DNA of 64,000 bases from Trichosporon coremiiforme (GCA_039545355.1 BCJJ01000004.1:1382801-1446800); one strand, 5' to 3'. Counted from the first letter of the stretch, positions 22,410 to 34,855 are shown. A program made the numbers and translations. Notes: generated by a model from the letters alone, not told the origin.

Positions 22410-25400
22410 ATGCTTCCCAAGCTCTCCCCCCGTCTTCTCAAGACAGCCTCCCCACTCTCCCTCAGAACGCACACCTCGCTCTCGCAGCATCGCTCGCACC
22501 ACCGCCTCGCGTCTGCATCTGCGTCTGCGTCTGTGTCTGCGCTTGCGTCCGCCAGCGTCCACCGACCCCGCCCCTCCATCTCTCATCTCCCCATCTCCAT
22601 CGCCCCCTTCCACACGCACAACAAGCGCACGACGCCGGCCCTCCCCCGCCCTGCCCAGCTTGCGACGCCGACCCCGCACCGTCTCAGCACCCCCTCCCTG
22701 GCGTCATATATCCGTGCCGCGAGCACACACGCGTCTGCCGCTGAGCAATCGATCTCGTACGTTTTAATCTCATCCTTCCCTCCCTCTCTCCAGGCAGATC
22801 TCCAGTCAGCCCTCCCGCTGTCCATGTCACGACCATGGCTCGCTCCACCTGGCTCCTTGCCTCTCTCGCAGTAGTGCTCATCGCAATCGTCTACAGGCGC
22901 GACAGCAACCACGGCTTCATCTCGCCCCCCGCCTTCTCCCCGAACCCCAGCCCGATCATGACGATCACGCCGCCAGAGTTCCCCCCTCCGCCACCCATCC
23001 CCCAGGCCGATGGGCCGGTCAAGCTCAAGCTTCCCCCGACAGAGGACAGGCCGCACCGATACCTCGTCCTCCCGAATGGACTCGAGGTCATCATCGTCTC
23101 GGACCCCAAGGCGGACAAGGCCGCTGCCTCGATGGACGTCGGCGTCGGACATCTCTCTGACCCGGACAACCTCGCCGGCTGCGCGCACTTCTGGTAAGCT
23201 AGTTGGTCGACACGTTAGCTGACAGACAGCGAGCACCTCATGTTCATGGGCACGAAAAAGGTGGGCAGAAGCAAGGCTGAAGAAGCACATGCCGAGTTGC
23301 ATCGCTCACACGACAGTACCCTTCGGAGAACGAGTACTCGTCCTACCTGAATGCGCACAACGGACATTCGAACGCCTGGACGGCCATGACGTCGACGAAC
23401 TACTACTTTGACGTCGCGCCTGACGCCCTCGAGGGCGCCCTCGACCGCTTCTCGGGATTCTTCTACGAGCCGCTCTTCTCCGAGGACTGCACTGAGCGCG
23501 AGATCAAGGCCGTCAACTCGGAGCACAAGAAGAACATTCAGGGCGATCTCTGGGTAAGCTAAGGGCCGGGCATTCCGCATAGCTGACACCGCAGCGCTTC
23601 TTCCAGCTCGAGAAGTCGCTGTCCAAGCCCGGTCACGTCTACGGCAAGTTCGGTACCGGCAACCTGGAGACGCTGTGGGAGCAGCCCCGTGCCGATGGAC
23701 GGGATCCGCGCCAGCAGCTGATCGAGTGGTGGGAGAAGGAGTACTGCGCTCGTCGCATGAAGCTTGCCGTGGCCGGTCGTGAGGACCTCGACACCCTCGA
23801 AAAGTGGGTGCGCGAGCGTTTCGACAAGGTGCCCGTCCGCACCGAGGGACGACCGCTCACCGGCCCCGAGGGCGTGTACGTCTCCTTCCCGGACCACCCG
23901 TTCGGATCTGAGCAGCGTGGCGTGAGTGTCCTTTTGTTTAGCTCGTGCTGATCCCGATCCGCAGGTTGTCAACTTTGTCAAGCCCGTTCGTGAGGTTCGC
24001 GCCCTCGAGATCTCCCTCCCGACCCCCGATCTGAACCAGTACAAGGGAACCAAGCCGCTCAACTTCCTCGCGCACTTCATCGGACACGAGGGCCGCGGCT
24101 CGCTCCTGTCGTACCTCAAGAAGAAAGGATGGGTCAACCTCCTCCGCGCCGGTCCCTCGCACGAGGTTCCCGGTTTCGGCTTCTTCAAGATCAACATTGA
24201 GCTTACCCCCGACGGACTCGCGCACTGGAGGGATGTCGCCATGGTCGTGTTCAAGTACATGACCCTGCTGCGCACGACGGAGCCGTCCCAGATTGCGTTC
24301 GAGGAGATGGCCAAGATTGCCGACATCAGCTACACGTTCGCCGAGCGCGGCCGTGTCAGGGACTACGTCACGCGTCTCAGTGGCTACATGCAGGACCCGT
24401 ACCCTCGCGACGAGATTGTCAGCGCGCAGTGGCTCCTCGGCGAGTGGAACCCCGAGATCATTCGGAAGACGTGCCAGCTTCTCGACCCCACGCAGGCCAT
24501 GATCACCGTCGTGTCGCAGGAGCTCCCGAAGGACGTCTCGTTCACGTTTGACCAGTCGGAGAAGATCTACGGCACCGAGTACCACCAAGAGCGCCTTTCG
24601 CAGGAGTTCCTCGAGGAGGCCAAGATGGGCAAGCCGATCCCCGAGCTGTTCCTCCCCGGCCCGAACGAGTTCATCCCCGAGAACCTCGACGTGAACAAGG
24701 TCGAGGTCGACGAGCCGGCTATCCGACCCGAGCTCCTGCGCGACACGGAGATCTCGCGACTGTGGTACAAGCAGGACGACCGCTTCTTCCTCCCGCGGTC
24801 GGTCGTGTACGTCGAGCTTTTCTCGCCGCTGCTCAACGTCACGCCGCGGAACGCCGTCATGGCCCGTCTCCTGGCCGACCTGTTCACCGACTCGAACAAT
24901 GAGGACACGTACGACGCCGAGCTCGCCGATCTCTCGTTCGGCATGTACTACCAGGCCGACTCGTTCACGATCGCGATCAGCGGCTTCACGGACAAGCTTC
25001 CGCTGCTGCTCGAGAAGATGGTGACCAAGTTCCTCAAGTTTGAGCTCGACCCGGAGCGCTTCAAGCGCATCGTTGACCGCAACATGCTCATGTGGCGCAA
25101 CTTTGCCCTGTCGGACCCGTACCACGTCGCGCACTTCTACCACTCGTACGTCATGACGCCCAACGTCTGGACGCACGAGGAGCGCATCGAGGAGGCTGAG
25201 CGTGAGTCGGAGCGGGCACTTGCAGAACTGACATTCAGACATCACGCTCGAGGACGTCAAGGCGTTCGGCCACGAAGTCTTCAGGCGCATGTACTTTGAG
25301 ACGCTTGTGCACGGCAGCCTCGACGCCGCCGGCGCCAAGAAGATCCAGGACATGCTCGAGCGGATCATCCAGCCGCGCGCCCTCGCGCCCGCCGAGAAGC

Positions 25401-26347
25401 GCCGTTACCGCGAGCTCCTGCTGCCGCCCAACTCGGAGCACATCTGGGCGCGCCCGGTCAAGAATCCGGTTGAGACAAACTCGTGCGTTGTCTATTGGGT
25501 GTACGCGTGCGACAAGACGGACCCCGTGTCGCGCATGAAGGTTGCGCTATTCTCGCAGATCGCGAGCGAGCCTGCGTTCAACGTGCTCCGCACCAAGGAG
25601 CAGCTGGGCTACATTGTCAGCCTGGCGGGCACGCCAATGGGCATCCGCGTCCTGGTGCAGTCCGAGAAGACGCCCGCGTACGTCGAGGGCCGCATCGAGT
25701 CCTTCCTGACTGGGTTCCGGGAGACGCTTGAGAACCTGTCCGACGCCGAGTTTGACCGCCACCGCCAAGCCCTCATCGACAAGAAGCTCGAGCAGCCCAA
25801 GCACCTCTCGGGCGAGACGCGGCGGTTCTGGCGCCACATGGTGTCGCGCGACTACGAGTTTGGCAAGCAGCAGACGGACATTGACACGCTGCGCAAGCTG
25901 ACCAAGGCCGACGTGCTTGCCATGTACGACGAGGCGGTGAGCCCTGCCAGCGACACGCGCCGCAAGCTGTCAATGCACCTGAAGAGCCAGGTCGCGCCCA
26001 GCGCTCAGTTCGACATCAGCACCCTGCCCCAGGTCATTGTGCAGTTCACGCACGCCGGCATCGTCGCAGACGAGGACGAGGTCCGCGCCCTGATCGAGAG
26101 CAAGCCGGACCTCGAGGCTGTGCGCAAGTTCGGCCACTCGCTTATCGAGCGCAACGCGGCCACAGAAGAGAACAAGGCCAAGCTCCGCACCTTCCTCGAC
26201 GAGCTCAAGGGCGTGCCCGAGCCCGACGACTCGGCTGCTCTGAAGAAGAGCAACGTCTTCATCGACGACGTCAACACCTTCAAGAGCCAGCTTGACCTCA
26301 ACAAGGCTCAGCTCCCGCTTGAGCCCCTGTGCCCGTCCAAGATGTAG
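22410..26347 (+). CDS. STE23: Insulinase-family metallopeptidase (Ste23/IDE)
   Basis: Zinc M16 peptidase; in yeast it helps trim a-factor, in animals it degrades insulin and amyloid peptides. Core exons end or start at 23193, 23230-23260, 23317-23553, 23595-23921, 23965-25201 and 25239-26347. The zinc motif HFCEH is rebuilt across the intron at 23194-23229. From the ATG at 22835 the protein is 1099 aa and starts with a hydrophobic anchor (TWLLASLAVVLIAIVYRR). An upstream exon, 22410-22756, splices in frame to 22798 (41-nt intron) and adds 128 residues starting MLPKLSPRLLKTASPLSLRTH, like a mitochondrial presequence; that form is 1227 aa. I use the upstream start because an out-of-frame ATG at 22824 precedes 22835. 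Family identity is certain; the start is not. Confidence 0.9.
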
Positions 26348-26574
26348 ACGACTAGAGACATCACTTCTTAGAGAGAATAGCCCTACAGCCCTGCATTCAA
26401 TCTATCCCACCTAACTCTGTCAACCGTATACGGACATCAACAAAGCCAATTGCCCCACCAGATACAATCATTTCCCATCTCTCTCCACCAGAATCACTAT
26501 ACCCTCCAAGTAGCCTCAAGCGTACCGTTTAAAATGAATGCATTGCTATAAGTCTGTTACATCTTCCGCCTAAA
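26348..26574. other. Convergent 3' region, STE23 / NDUFS8
   Basis: Short AT-richer stretch between two convergent stop codons; it holds both 3' UTRs. Confidence 0.6.
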
Positions 26575-27943
26575 TTACCTGTAGAAGTGGTCCGACTGGA
26601 GGTTTGCCGCAATCTCGGCCTCGGCCTTGTCGCCGTTGCTCAGCAGCTTCTCCTTGTTGTACAGGAGCTCCTCACGCGTCTCGGTCGCGTACTCGTAGTT
26701 CTGCGTCTCGACAATGGCGTCGACGGGGCACGCCTCCTGGCAGAAGCCGCAGTAGATGCACTTGGTCATGTCGATGTCGTACTTGGTCGTACGGCGCGAG
26801 CCGTCCAGACGCGCCTCGGACTCGATCGTGATCGCCTGCGCGGGACAGATGGCCTCGCAGAGCTTGCAGGCTGGGCGTTAGCGACGAGGCCGGAGGCCGA
26901 GGAGCAAGATGGCGACACGAGCGAAGCAAGCAATGAGAGAAAGCGCGCAGCAGGTCCCAGCCTGACACTGTCCGTGGGTCGAGAGCGGACCTCGGCCGTT
27001 CTTATCCAATCCCGACCATCACAACAGTTACCGTCGCCACTGTCCATTCCGATCCAGCTCTTCTTGTGCAGAGACAGAACCGGGAGGACGGACGGAGTGA
27101 CGGCCGCGACCGTCTGGGCTTACGTCCGGGCTCCGATCACAGCTCCAAGCCAAACTCGCTCGCTTCGCTCGCTCGTGTAGATGAAACTCACCAATACAGC
27201 GCTCCTCGCCGTTGGGGTACCGACGGAGGGCGTGCTCGCCACGGAAACGGGGCGACAGCGGGCCCTTCTCGAACGGGTACATGATCGTGTAGGGGTCACG
27301 GAAGAACTGCTCGAGCACGATCCATCCACCTGGGCTGTCAGCTGCTGTTCCGTGGGCCACTAGCTGGGTATGCGGGGTTGGGGTCGTCGCGGGGAGGAGG
27401 GAGGGGAGGTGGAAACGGCGGAGAAGTTGCGAGAGGTTGCCGGACGCGCGCCGACGACGGAGTTGACCTGGGGTCCGGTGTTGACGTGGGCCAGCGATTG
27501 TACTGTCTCTCGCTGCGTACCCAGGCGACGGCATCGCTGCTATTCGGCACGGGGAGCTTCCGGGCAGCGAGGAACTGTCGCCGTTCTTGAGGAACAGACT
27601 CCCCGGGCGTCATCAACTCCAACTCCGAGCCAGACCCGCGGTCTCCCGCCCATCTCTCCTTCTCCTCCTCCCCTCTCTCCCTCACAACCCCAGCAGCTCC
27701 CCGCTCTCGGCCCTGCGGGCCTCGAGCAGTTGTCTACTCACCACGAACGATCTCAGTGAAGAAGAACATCTGCGCGGCCTTGTCAATAGCCGAGGGGCCG
27801 TTGCTGTACTCGTTCTTCTCTTGCGGGGCGGCCATGCGGCGGGCAGTCGAGGCGGAGAAGGCACGGGCGCCCATCGGCGTCACGGAGGCGCGGGCGGCGA
27901 GGCGCGGCGCCGTCAGGCCGAGGCGCGCGAGAGGGCGGGACAT
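26575..27943 (-). CDS. NDUFS8: Mitochondrial complex I iron-sulfur subunit NDUFS8 (23 kDa, TYKY)
   Basis: Carries clusters N6a and N6b in the peripheral arm of NADH:ubiquinone oxidoreductase. Exons are 27943-27742, 27329-27192 and 26870-26575, giving 211 aa. The N-terminus is an Arg/Ser/Ala presequence ([19 protein letters not shown]). Two 4Fe-4S motifs are intact: [12 protein letters not shown], which spans the second splice junction, and [12 protein letters not shown]. Flanking signatures [21 protein letters not shown] and [19 protein letters not shown] match the family closely. The introns are 412 and 321 nt, about ten times the local norm, with conventional ends. Confidence 0.96.
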
Positions 27944-28493
27944 GGTGTTTTGGGAGGGGGGAGGCTTAGATGTCGACAAGCTCTCGTTCACCTGCGTCGT
28001 GAATCACCACCTACAGCGCTGCGACAGGGGAGGGCTGCTGCAGCGAGCAGTGAGGGTGACGGCGGAATTATGGAACCCGCGGAGTGTGGCTCCCCCTCCA
28101 TTCTCCTTACGTAAAAGTGCCAGAGACCAGTCAGGAGCCTGCCAAAGCGAAGCGACAGACAGGCACAGTCCACCCTGTATGTTGGTGCTTGAGCCAGGCA
28201 GCGAATCAGACGCAGAGTGATTGAGACGCAAGAACCGGAGCAAGCCACGTGCGGATGATGTCGTTCGAATGGTTAGTGCCTAGCGTCAATAACTACCAGG
28301 CAGCCAATGTGTGCAGATCGAATGCATCATGCAACTGTGTATGGACCAGGTATCGAAATTGTGTTTGCGGTGTATTAGGACAGAAATGGATTGGAATTGG
28401 AATGAGCATGCGTACAAGGGGTGGGCTGTGGTGTGGAATGGATTGATCTGCTGGGAATTGTCTGGGCTTTGGGGGTGTCTTGGCGAGTAAACT
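27944..28493. other. Intergenic, NDUFS8 promoter / CAC2 3' region
   Basis: About 550 nt between two minus-strand genes. No gene seen. Confidence 0.55.
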
Positions 28494-31094
28494 CTACTCG
28501 GTACCTAGGTGCGTGAGCGCGACGCGGCGCTTCTTCTTGGGCTGCTCAGTCTCGCTCGGCGTCTCGCGCTTCGCAGAGACTTCGTCGGCCGACGACTCGG
28601 ACGCACGGCGAAGCGAAAACTCGGCGGGCTCGTCTGCTGGTGTGGGTAGCGGCTGGTCGACAGACGACACAGAGCCGGACGCACGGCGGTGGCCGGTGCC
28701 GAACAGGGGCGGCGGGATCGGGGCGCTCGAGGCGACCGAGGACTCGCGCTCGCTACGGGGCGGTGCGGGCGAGGTGCGCATCGTCGAAACGTTAGGGGAG
28801 TGCGGCATCGGTGTGCTGGGCGTCGCGCCGCCGTGCGACTGCGCGATCGCCGCGAGCTGCCGGTGGTGCTGCTGCGTCGGGTGCACCGTGCCCAGCTCGC
28901 CTAGGTCAAACACAACGAGCGAACAGTAGCCGTCCGCGCTAGACAGAAGCATGGACTGTCCGTCGGGTGACCACGCAATGTCCGTGAAGCCGGCGTAGTG
29001 CAGGCCCTTGAAGATGGCGACGGGGCCGGCCTGCTGCGTGTCGTACAGAAGCACCGCATCCTGGCACGCCACGGCGTAGAGCAGGCGATAAGGCAGGGCG
29101 AAGACGCTGTTCAGAGGTTTCGTGTCCTTTGCGCCCTCCTTTGGCGGTGGCGGGGGCATCTGCAGCGAGACATGAACAGGGCCGGGGTTCGAGCGATCTA
29201 GGGTCACCTGTTTCGGTTCGACTGGCGTCGAGGACGTCGACGCCGTCCGGAGGTCGTAGAAAATAGGTGAGAAGCGGATGGCAACAGCCGCAGTCTTGTG
29301 TCCAGGCAGGTGCGCAATCGGACTCCGCGCAAGGTTGGCTCGAGAGTAGATAAACACTGTCGGGCGTCCGGCGTCAACCGCTTTCGGCCGGTTCGCAGCA
29401 GGGTTACCGTCGACACCATCAGTGGATAATGAGCGGGTGCCCATCATCGGTGATCCCTTGAATATCTGGTCCTCGATTTGGCCGGCAGGGGTCAGCAGCA
29501 GGCTGCCGTCGGGGGAGAACGTCAGGCGGCGGAAGAAGCGTGTAACATTCTCCTCAGCGTACAGCCGCTGAGTGATCGATGCTGGCGGAGCGACCTGGCG
29601 CATGGCGGGCAGGGGCGGTATCGGTGACGGGGAGCGTCCACGTCCAAGCGCCGTCACGCTAAGGGCCGGGGAGGCCGCCTGCTGAGACGAGAATGAAGAC
29701 CGGCGTGAGCTCGCCTTTCCTGAGCTTGGCGGCGGGTTCATGCTAGCACTGGCGTTTGGTGTCGGGGGTACGGAGATGCTGAGTGGTGTCGCTGGCTGTT
29801 GCGGCCCAGACGCATTCTGCCCGCTATTAGACGTCTGGTGGGGGTGCTCAGTCAGCTCCGACGCTGAGGTCATCACTGAACCAGCCTCAGACGCATTAGA
29901 CCCACGACGTCCCAAGGACGGCCGAGGCAGCGAAGGGAACGAGGGCGTTCGCGAGTGACGAACTTCCATGCGGTTCGTGCGCGAAACAGGATGAACCTCC
30001 GGGACACCATTGCGCAGGGAGAATGAGTTGACATGCACGGTACTAAAGTGAGCCATGAGCTAACGCTTATCAAACTCACCGATCGCTACTTTGCGTAGCA
30101 ATGAACTCGTTGAGAGGGTCCCAAGCTACGCCCTGCACGATGTGCGAGTGTTCACGCAGCGCAAACACGCATTCGCCTGATGGGTCAGCTGAAGTCATAC
30201 AAGATCAGGCAGCTGCACCGAATCCACTCACCAGTTGAGGCCTTCCAAATCGTCGCAGTGTTATCGGTGGAGCCGGCAATGATGTACTCCCCATCGGGAG
30301 ACCAAGCAATATCCAGGACATGCTTGTTCGTAACCCTAGTCCGTTAGCGTCATTACGTTACAATAAACCCACTGTAGCATCTTCTGCGGTCGCCAGTGCT
30401 CCTTGTCCGGGAGCTCCTCTGCCGTCTCGCCGAACGTCGCAGTGGGCCTGTCCGATGGAACCCAAAGTATGACATTGCCGTCTACTAGGTCAGCTCAATC
30501 CAGCTAGAGTGTCAGTTTGCGCTCACCGTCACTAGCCGATGCAAGGACCTGTCCGTTCGGGGAGAAGCGCACACAGTTGACAGCCGCCGTGTGCTTCGAG
30601 AGCGTTGACAGGTACTCGACTCGTGGGGGGTGAGGGGCCACCTCCTGTCCGGTCAAAGCAGCGTGCGTCTGGGCAGCTACAGTGGGGATGTTCGGGTGGA
30701 CCATCCATAGCTGCGTGGGTCAGTGCTGGGAAAAAGGCGAGATCAGAAGGCTCGGAATTCGGGAGGGTGACTCACGCGGACCTTGAAGTCACCACCGCAG
30801 GTCGCCAAGCGGTACTGGCGGATGACAGGGGTCTTGTCCGCTTTGTCCTCATCCTCAGAAGTCGTAGGGAGCAAGCGCTTCAGTTGCGTGGCTGGCAGCG
30901 GTTGAAAGTCGCAAGAGTAGATCGCCTGCGTTTCGTGCCATCTGGTGCGGTCAGCCTATGACACTGTAAATGACGTCTTCAAGTTCCAGTAAACGCGTCC
31001 AAATTCCCTCTGTAGACGCGTTTTCCATGCAGCAACTGGAACAAGCCAGCTCTGGGGAGGACACTCACGCGATTTCGATGACCTTGGGCCGCAT
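28494..31094 (-). CDS. CAC2: Chromatin assembly factor 1 subunit p60 (Cac2/CHAF1B)
   Basis: WD40 subunit of the H3-H4 chaperone CAF-1, which deposits histones behind replication forks. Exons are 31094-31069, 30941-30776, 30710-30527, 30481-30373, 30335-30232, 30176-30080 and 30042-28494, giving 744 aa. The start reads [21 protein letters not shown], typical of the family. WD repeats include [92 protein letters not shown] and [28 protein letters not shown] disordered Ser/Pro-rich insertion of about 130 residues splits the propeller after the third repeat. The C-terminal 170 residues are Ser/Pro-rich and end with a basic KKKRRVAL, a likely nuclear localisation signal. Confidence 0.93.
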
Positions 31095-32032
31095 GTTGGA
31101 TCGATGCGGTGGGTGATGTGGAGTTGTCGAAAGGGATGTCGGCGAAGGCGATTGAACTTAGGGTGTGGGGATGGATATCGGAGCCGACTACTGACAATCT
31201 CCCCTAGATGACAGTTCACTCAAGGGCTGAGGAATGTTTGACGTACGCCGTAGGGCGGGTTGTTCGGCCTGATTTCACGGTACGACAGACGGGGTCAAAG
31301 CTAGCATTCGCAGCTGCGCGGGCTGCTTCACTGTGCCAAGAGCCACTCGGGGGCAGCTTGTGGGAGGCCGGAGGGGCGCGGAGTGATTCAAAGTGAGGCT
31401 TGCTGTGCTGCACTCAGATTCCTGAGCAAGTCCGTCGAAACAGATGCAGGAACAGAAATTGAGGCGAATCGGAACTGAACCGCAAGGGAGACGGAGGGAA
31501 GGAAACCGAAGGGGCTTCGGGGGGAGGTAAAGGCGAAGAGGGGTCGACGGGTCGAGGGGACAGAGGCTGGCAGCGATGAAGGTGCAGGTGGGCCGCGAGT
31601 TGGTACGTTGTCGGCCGTCTAAATGAGGATAGAAGGTTAGCCTTGAGAGGGATGACGAAAAAGATTCGAAGGCCTCGCGAGGCTGGGAAATCGCGAAAGG
31701 GTTACGCTACTTGCCCGTGCGTATCAACGCAACAGGGAGGGTAGGCGGGTGGGGCTTAATTGGGATGGCTTTTGGAAGAGACGATGAGAGAGTGAGAAGA
31801 AGAGGTGCAGAAACAAACAATGCTCAGTGGGTCGCTCGTGGTCGGTGAATCCAGCGTCTGTGAGTCACGGCCATGCAGAGATGAATGAATGGGCCGAGAG
31901 CCATGAGGCCGGAGCCAAGAGGGGCAGGTACGGCGAAGAGGAGCAGCTGACTCGGAGATGGATGCATATGGTTTAGGTCTTGGGCATGCGCGCTTAGAAG
32001 GCAGTTTGAGGTTTGAGGCCCTTGTGCCGCAT

Positions 32033-32077
32033 CCTGCACGACCTGCACGACCTGTACGACCTGTACGACCTGCGCGG
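32033..32077. repeat. 9-nt tandem repeat (CCTGYACGA)4-5
   Basis: Two copies of CCTGCACGA and two of CCTGTACGA stand head to tail, followed by a degenerate fifth copy. They create an artificial VQVVQVVQ reading on the minus strand. Confidence 0.85.
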
Positions 32078-33334
32078 GCTTGCGAGGCCCATCGGCCCAC
32101 GATGGCCTTGGATGACCGTAGACGCCGTGTGTATGCGCCGCGCAGCCCGCAAAGCGCACAGGATGCACAGGAAGGGCCCAAGAGATGCGGCCGGCGGATC
32201 TGTGGGATCAAGGATTGCCAGGAGTGAAGACCAGGATCGCAGGATCGTAGCGCAGGATGACTGGACGGCATGCGCAGAGCTGCAGAGGCGGCGGCCAGGA
32301 GCGGCAGGATCGCATGAGCAGGGCTAGCAGGAGATGCAAGGAACACACTTGGAGAAGATGCGCCTCGTTTGGAGTGAATCGGTGTCATCGAACAACAATG
32401 GATCCCTGCATAGGCTGAGTGCATAGTCTCCGCCTCGCTCCTGCATCCTGCACCTGGCGCCCGGACACCCGGACTTGTGCGTCTGGACCCCGCGGATCTC
32501 GAAGGCCTTGTTCTGCTCGCGCCCCTGCCCGGTCTGGCCGGTCATTGACAGCCAACCATTCAGCATCCGGCCAGGAGCGATATGTCACCCTCTAGCACCC
32601 CTCGTTACCCCAGTGCCCCCGAGTGACCTGGTGACCACGGGCCGGGTCTCAAAGGCAGCGACGGATCCATTGGTGGGACTGGCCGATTGCAGATGCCCCA
32701 AGTATGCAGGTGACCATGGTCACGGCACGGTTATTTCAGTCCACCGCCCACCGTGCAGCGCATTGCACATTGATGCAGGATCGCGGACGGTATGAGGGGG
32801 GAACAAGGAACGGGCCCATGTTCCGTTCCTACGCCCGGAGGCCTGGTGGTCAGGTACTGAAGTTGGTCGCTTCCTTGTCGCGGGCGCGGGGTTGCTGCGT
32901 CGCCGCGGGTTGAATGTCGCTCCACCGTAGACGGCTCTAGCCCTCCCGATCCGATCTCCTCTCGATCCCCTCGATCCACTTGACCCTCACTCGGCGCACA
33001 CGGCGTACCAGGCTTACGCTCCATGACCCGCTTGGCTTGGTCGATTCACAGGGCTGCGCGCTGCACCACCCACCCAGTTCACTCGGTTCCTGGCCGCTGT
33101 CCACTGGGCCCTGGCTCGAAACCCTGCATCTACCCTGCACACTACACATCTCGGCCTATAGCCCGGCCACCATGCTGACATCAACCTCGGCCTTCTTAAG
33201 ACCCATCAACTCTAATCCAACCCTAATCCACCCTCCTTTAGCGGATGCATTCTGGTTCATTAGCACACGTCAGCTAATGTTCTCGCGCCTGACCTTCCTT
33301 GCGACCTCCACCTGCGCGGCTCTAAAACAAAAAC

Positions 33335-33340
33335 ACGCGT
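33335..33340. promoter_or_regulatory. MluI-box-like hexamer upstream of RAD51
   Basis: ACGCGT lies 152 nt before the RAD51 start codon. In ascomycete yeasts this is the MBF site of S-phase genes. The hexamer is expected by chance about 20 times in this window, so the call rests on position only. Confidence 0.3.
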
Positions 33341-33491
33341 CCGCCGAGGCCACTGCGCCGAGTCTGGCCACCCAGTCCAGTCCAGTCAGCTTCCTCATTT
33401 TCATTACTTATCGCTCCAGATAGTCCGATTTGGTCTGACACCATCACCTTCCTCGCCACCCGATTGACGCACACCATCACATCTCATCACC

Positions 33492-34855
33492 ATGGCTGAA
33501 GGAGAACAAGACCCCTTCCAGGGACAGGGCGAGGAGGACGAGGAGGACTACGAGCTCGCCGGCCCCATGGTGGTGGCAAAGCTGGAGGTACGCGTCGAAC
33601 ATGTCATGAGCTGCAGGGATTGTGACGAACAAGCTGACATTCGCAGGAGTATGGGATCTCAAAGCAAGACTGCGAGAAGCTGGCGAAGGAGGGTCTGCAC
33701 ACGATCGAGGCTGTGGCCTTCACGCCGAAGAAGATGCTCGCGACAATCAAGGGCATCAGTGAGGCCAAGGCTGACAAGATCCTGGCGGAAGGTGAGCTCG
33801 GTTGCTGGAAAGATAGCTGACAACAGCCTGCAAGCTTGTCCCGATGGGGTTCACGACAGCGACTGAGATTCACTCGCGGCGGTCCGAGCTCGTGCACATC
33901 ACGACCGGCTCCGTCGGCCTCGACACGATTCTCGGTGGCGGTATCGAGACCGGCTCGATCACGGAACTGTTCGGTAAGTTGTCATACACTGCCAGTAACT
34001 GACACCAAGGCGAGTTCCGAACAGGAAAGTCGCAGATCTGTCACACGCTCGCAGTCACCTGCCAGCTGCCTGTACACCTCGGCGGCGGCGAGGGCAAGTG
34101 TCTTTTCATCGACACGGAGGGCACTTTCCGTCCAGTACGCATGCTGGCGGTGGCGGAGCGGTACGGCCTGAACGGGGAGGAGGTGCTGGACAACATTGCG
34201 TACGCACGCGCGTACAACGCCGACCACCAGATGCAGCTGCTCGTGCAGGCGAGCGCGATGATGGCCGAGTCGAGGTGAGCTTATGACACCTTGCCGTAGC
34301 TGACGGCAGATTCTCGCTCCTGATCGTCGACTCCATCACGTCGCTGTACCGCACAGACTTTAGCGGACGTGGAGAGCTGGCTGCCCGGCAAATGCACCTT
34401 GCGAAGTTCCTCCGAACGCTGATGCGCCTGGCGGACGAGGTGAGCTAGCCCCCCTTGGACGTGAAAGCTGACCACAGTTTGGTGTCGCGGTCGTCGTCAC
34501 AAACCAGGTCGTCGCGCAGGTCGACGGAGGACAGTTTGCTGTTGCCGACGCAAAGAAGCCGATGTAAGTGCAGCTTTCGCGGCTCGGAGAAGGATATAGC
34601 TGACATCACACAGTGGAGGAAACATCATGTAAGCTAGTCTCGTTGTCGTAAAGCTGATGCACAGGGCGCACGCGTCAACGACTCGACTGTCGCTGCGCAA
34701 AGGCCGCGGCTCATCGCGCGTATGCAAGATTGTCGATAGTCCATGTCTCCCCGAGGCAGAGGGCATCTTTGCGATCAAGTGAGTCAAGTACATCGCGGAA
34801 TGAACTGACACCCAGCCCGAACGGTATCGGCGACCCGGAGGAGATGAAGGAGTGA
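33492..34855 (+). CDS. RAD51: RAD51 recombinase
   Basis: Strand-exchange protein of homologous recombination. Exons are 33492-33587, 33647-33791, 33827-33973, 34010-34274, 34310-34439, 34478-34563, 34614-34628, 34665-34778 and 34816-34855, giving 345 aa. The acidic N-terminus leads into the helix-hairpin-helix region ([34 protein letters not shown]). Walker A is GEFRTGKS at 130-137, spanning a splice junction, and Walker B is [11 protein letters not shown]51 rather than DMC1 is indicated by [11 protein letters not shown] and [20 protein letters not shown]. Exon 7 is a 15-nt microexon coding for the GGNI of [13 protein letters not shown]. The 5' region is far from CAC2 but shares its intergenic space. 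Confidence 0.97.

Larger units (their letters stand above)
31095..33491. other. Large intergenic region, CAC2 / RAD51 divergent promoters
   Basis: At 2.4 kb this is the longest gene-free stretch. Open frames up to 222 codons occur (minus 31756-32424), but they are repeat-driven and lack motifs. It contains the 9-nt tandem repeat at 32033-32077, scattered GGATCGCAGGATC-like sequences and an ACGCGT at 33335-33340 near RAD51. I see no tRNA or other RNA gene, but a low-expression non-coding RNA cannot be excluded. Confidence 0.5.

Noticed and set aside
23938..25368. 476-codon open frame on the minus strand
   Set aside because: Antisense shadow of STE23 exon 5, with the Val/Leu/Arg-rich composition typical of reverse-frame translation.
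31756..32424. 222-codon minus-strand frame in the CAC2-RAD51 spacer
   Set aside because: Part of its openness comes from the 9-nt tandem repeat; composition is Ser/Arg/Pro/His-rich and no conserved segment is visible.
31000..33500. Possible mobile element in the long spacer
   Set aside because: No terminal inverted repeats, target-site duplication, reverse transcriptase or transposase motif was seen.
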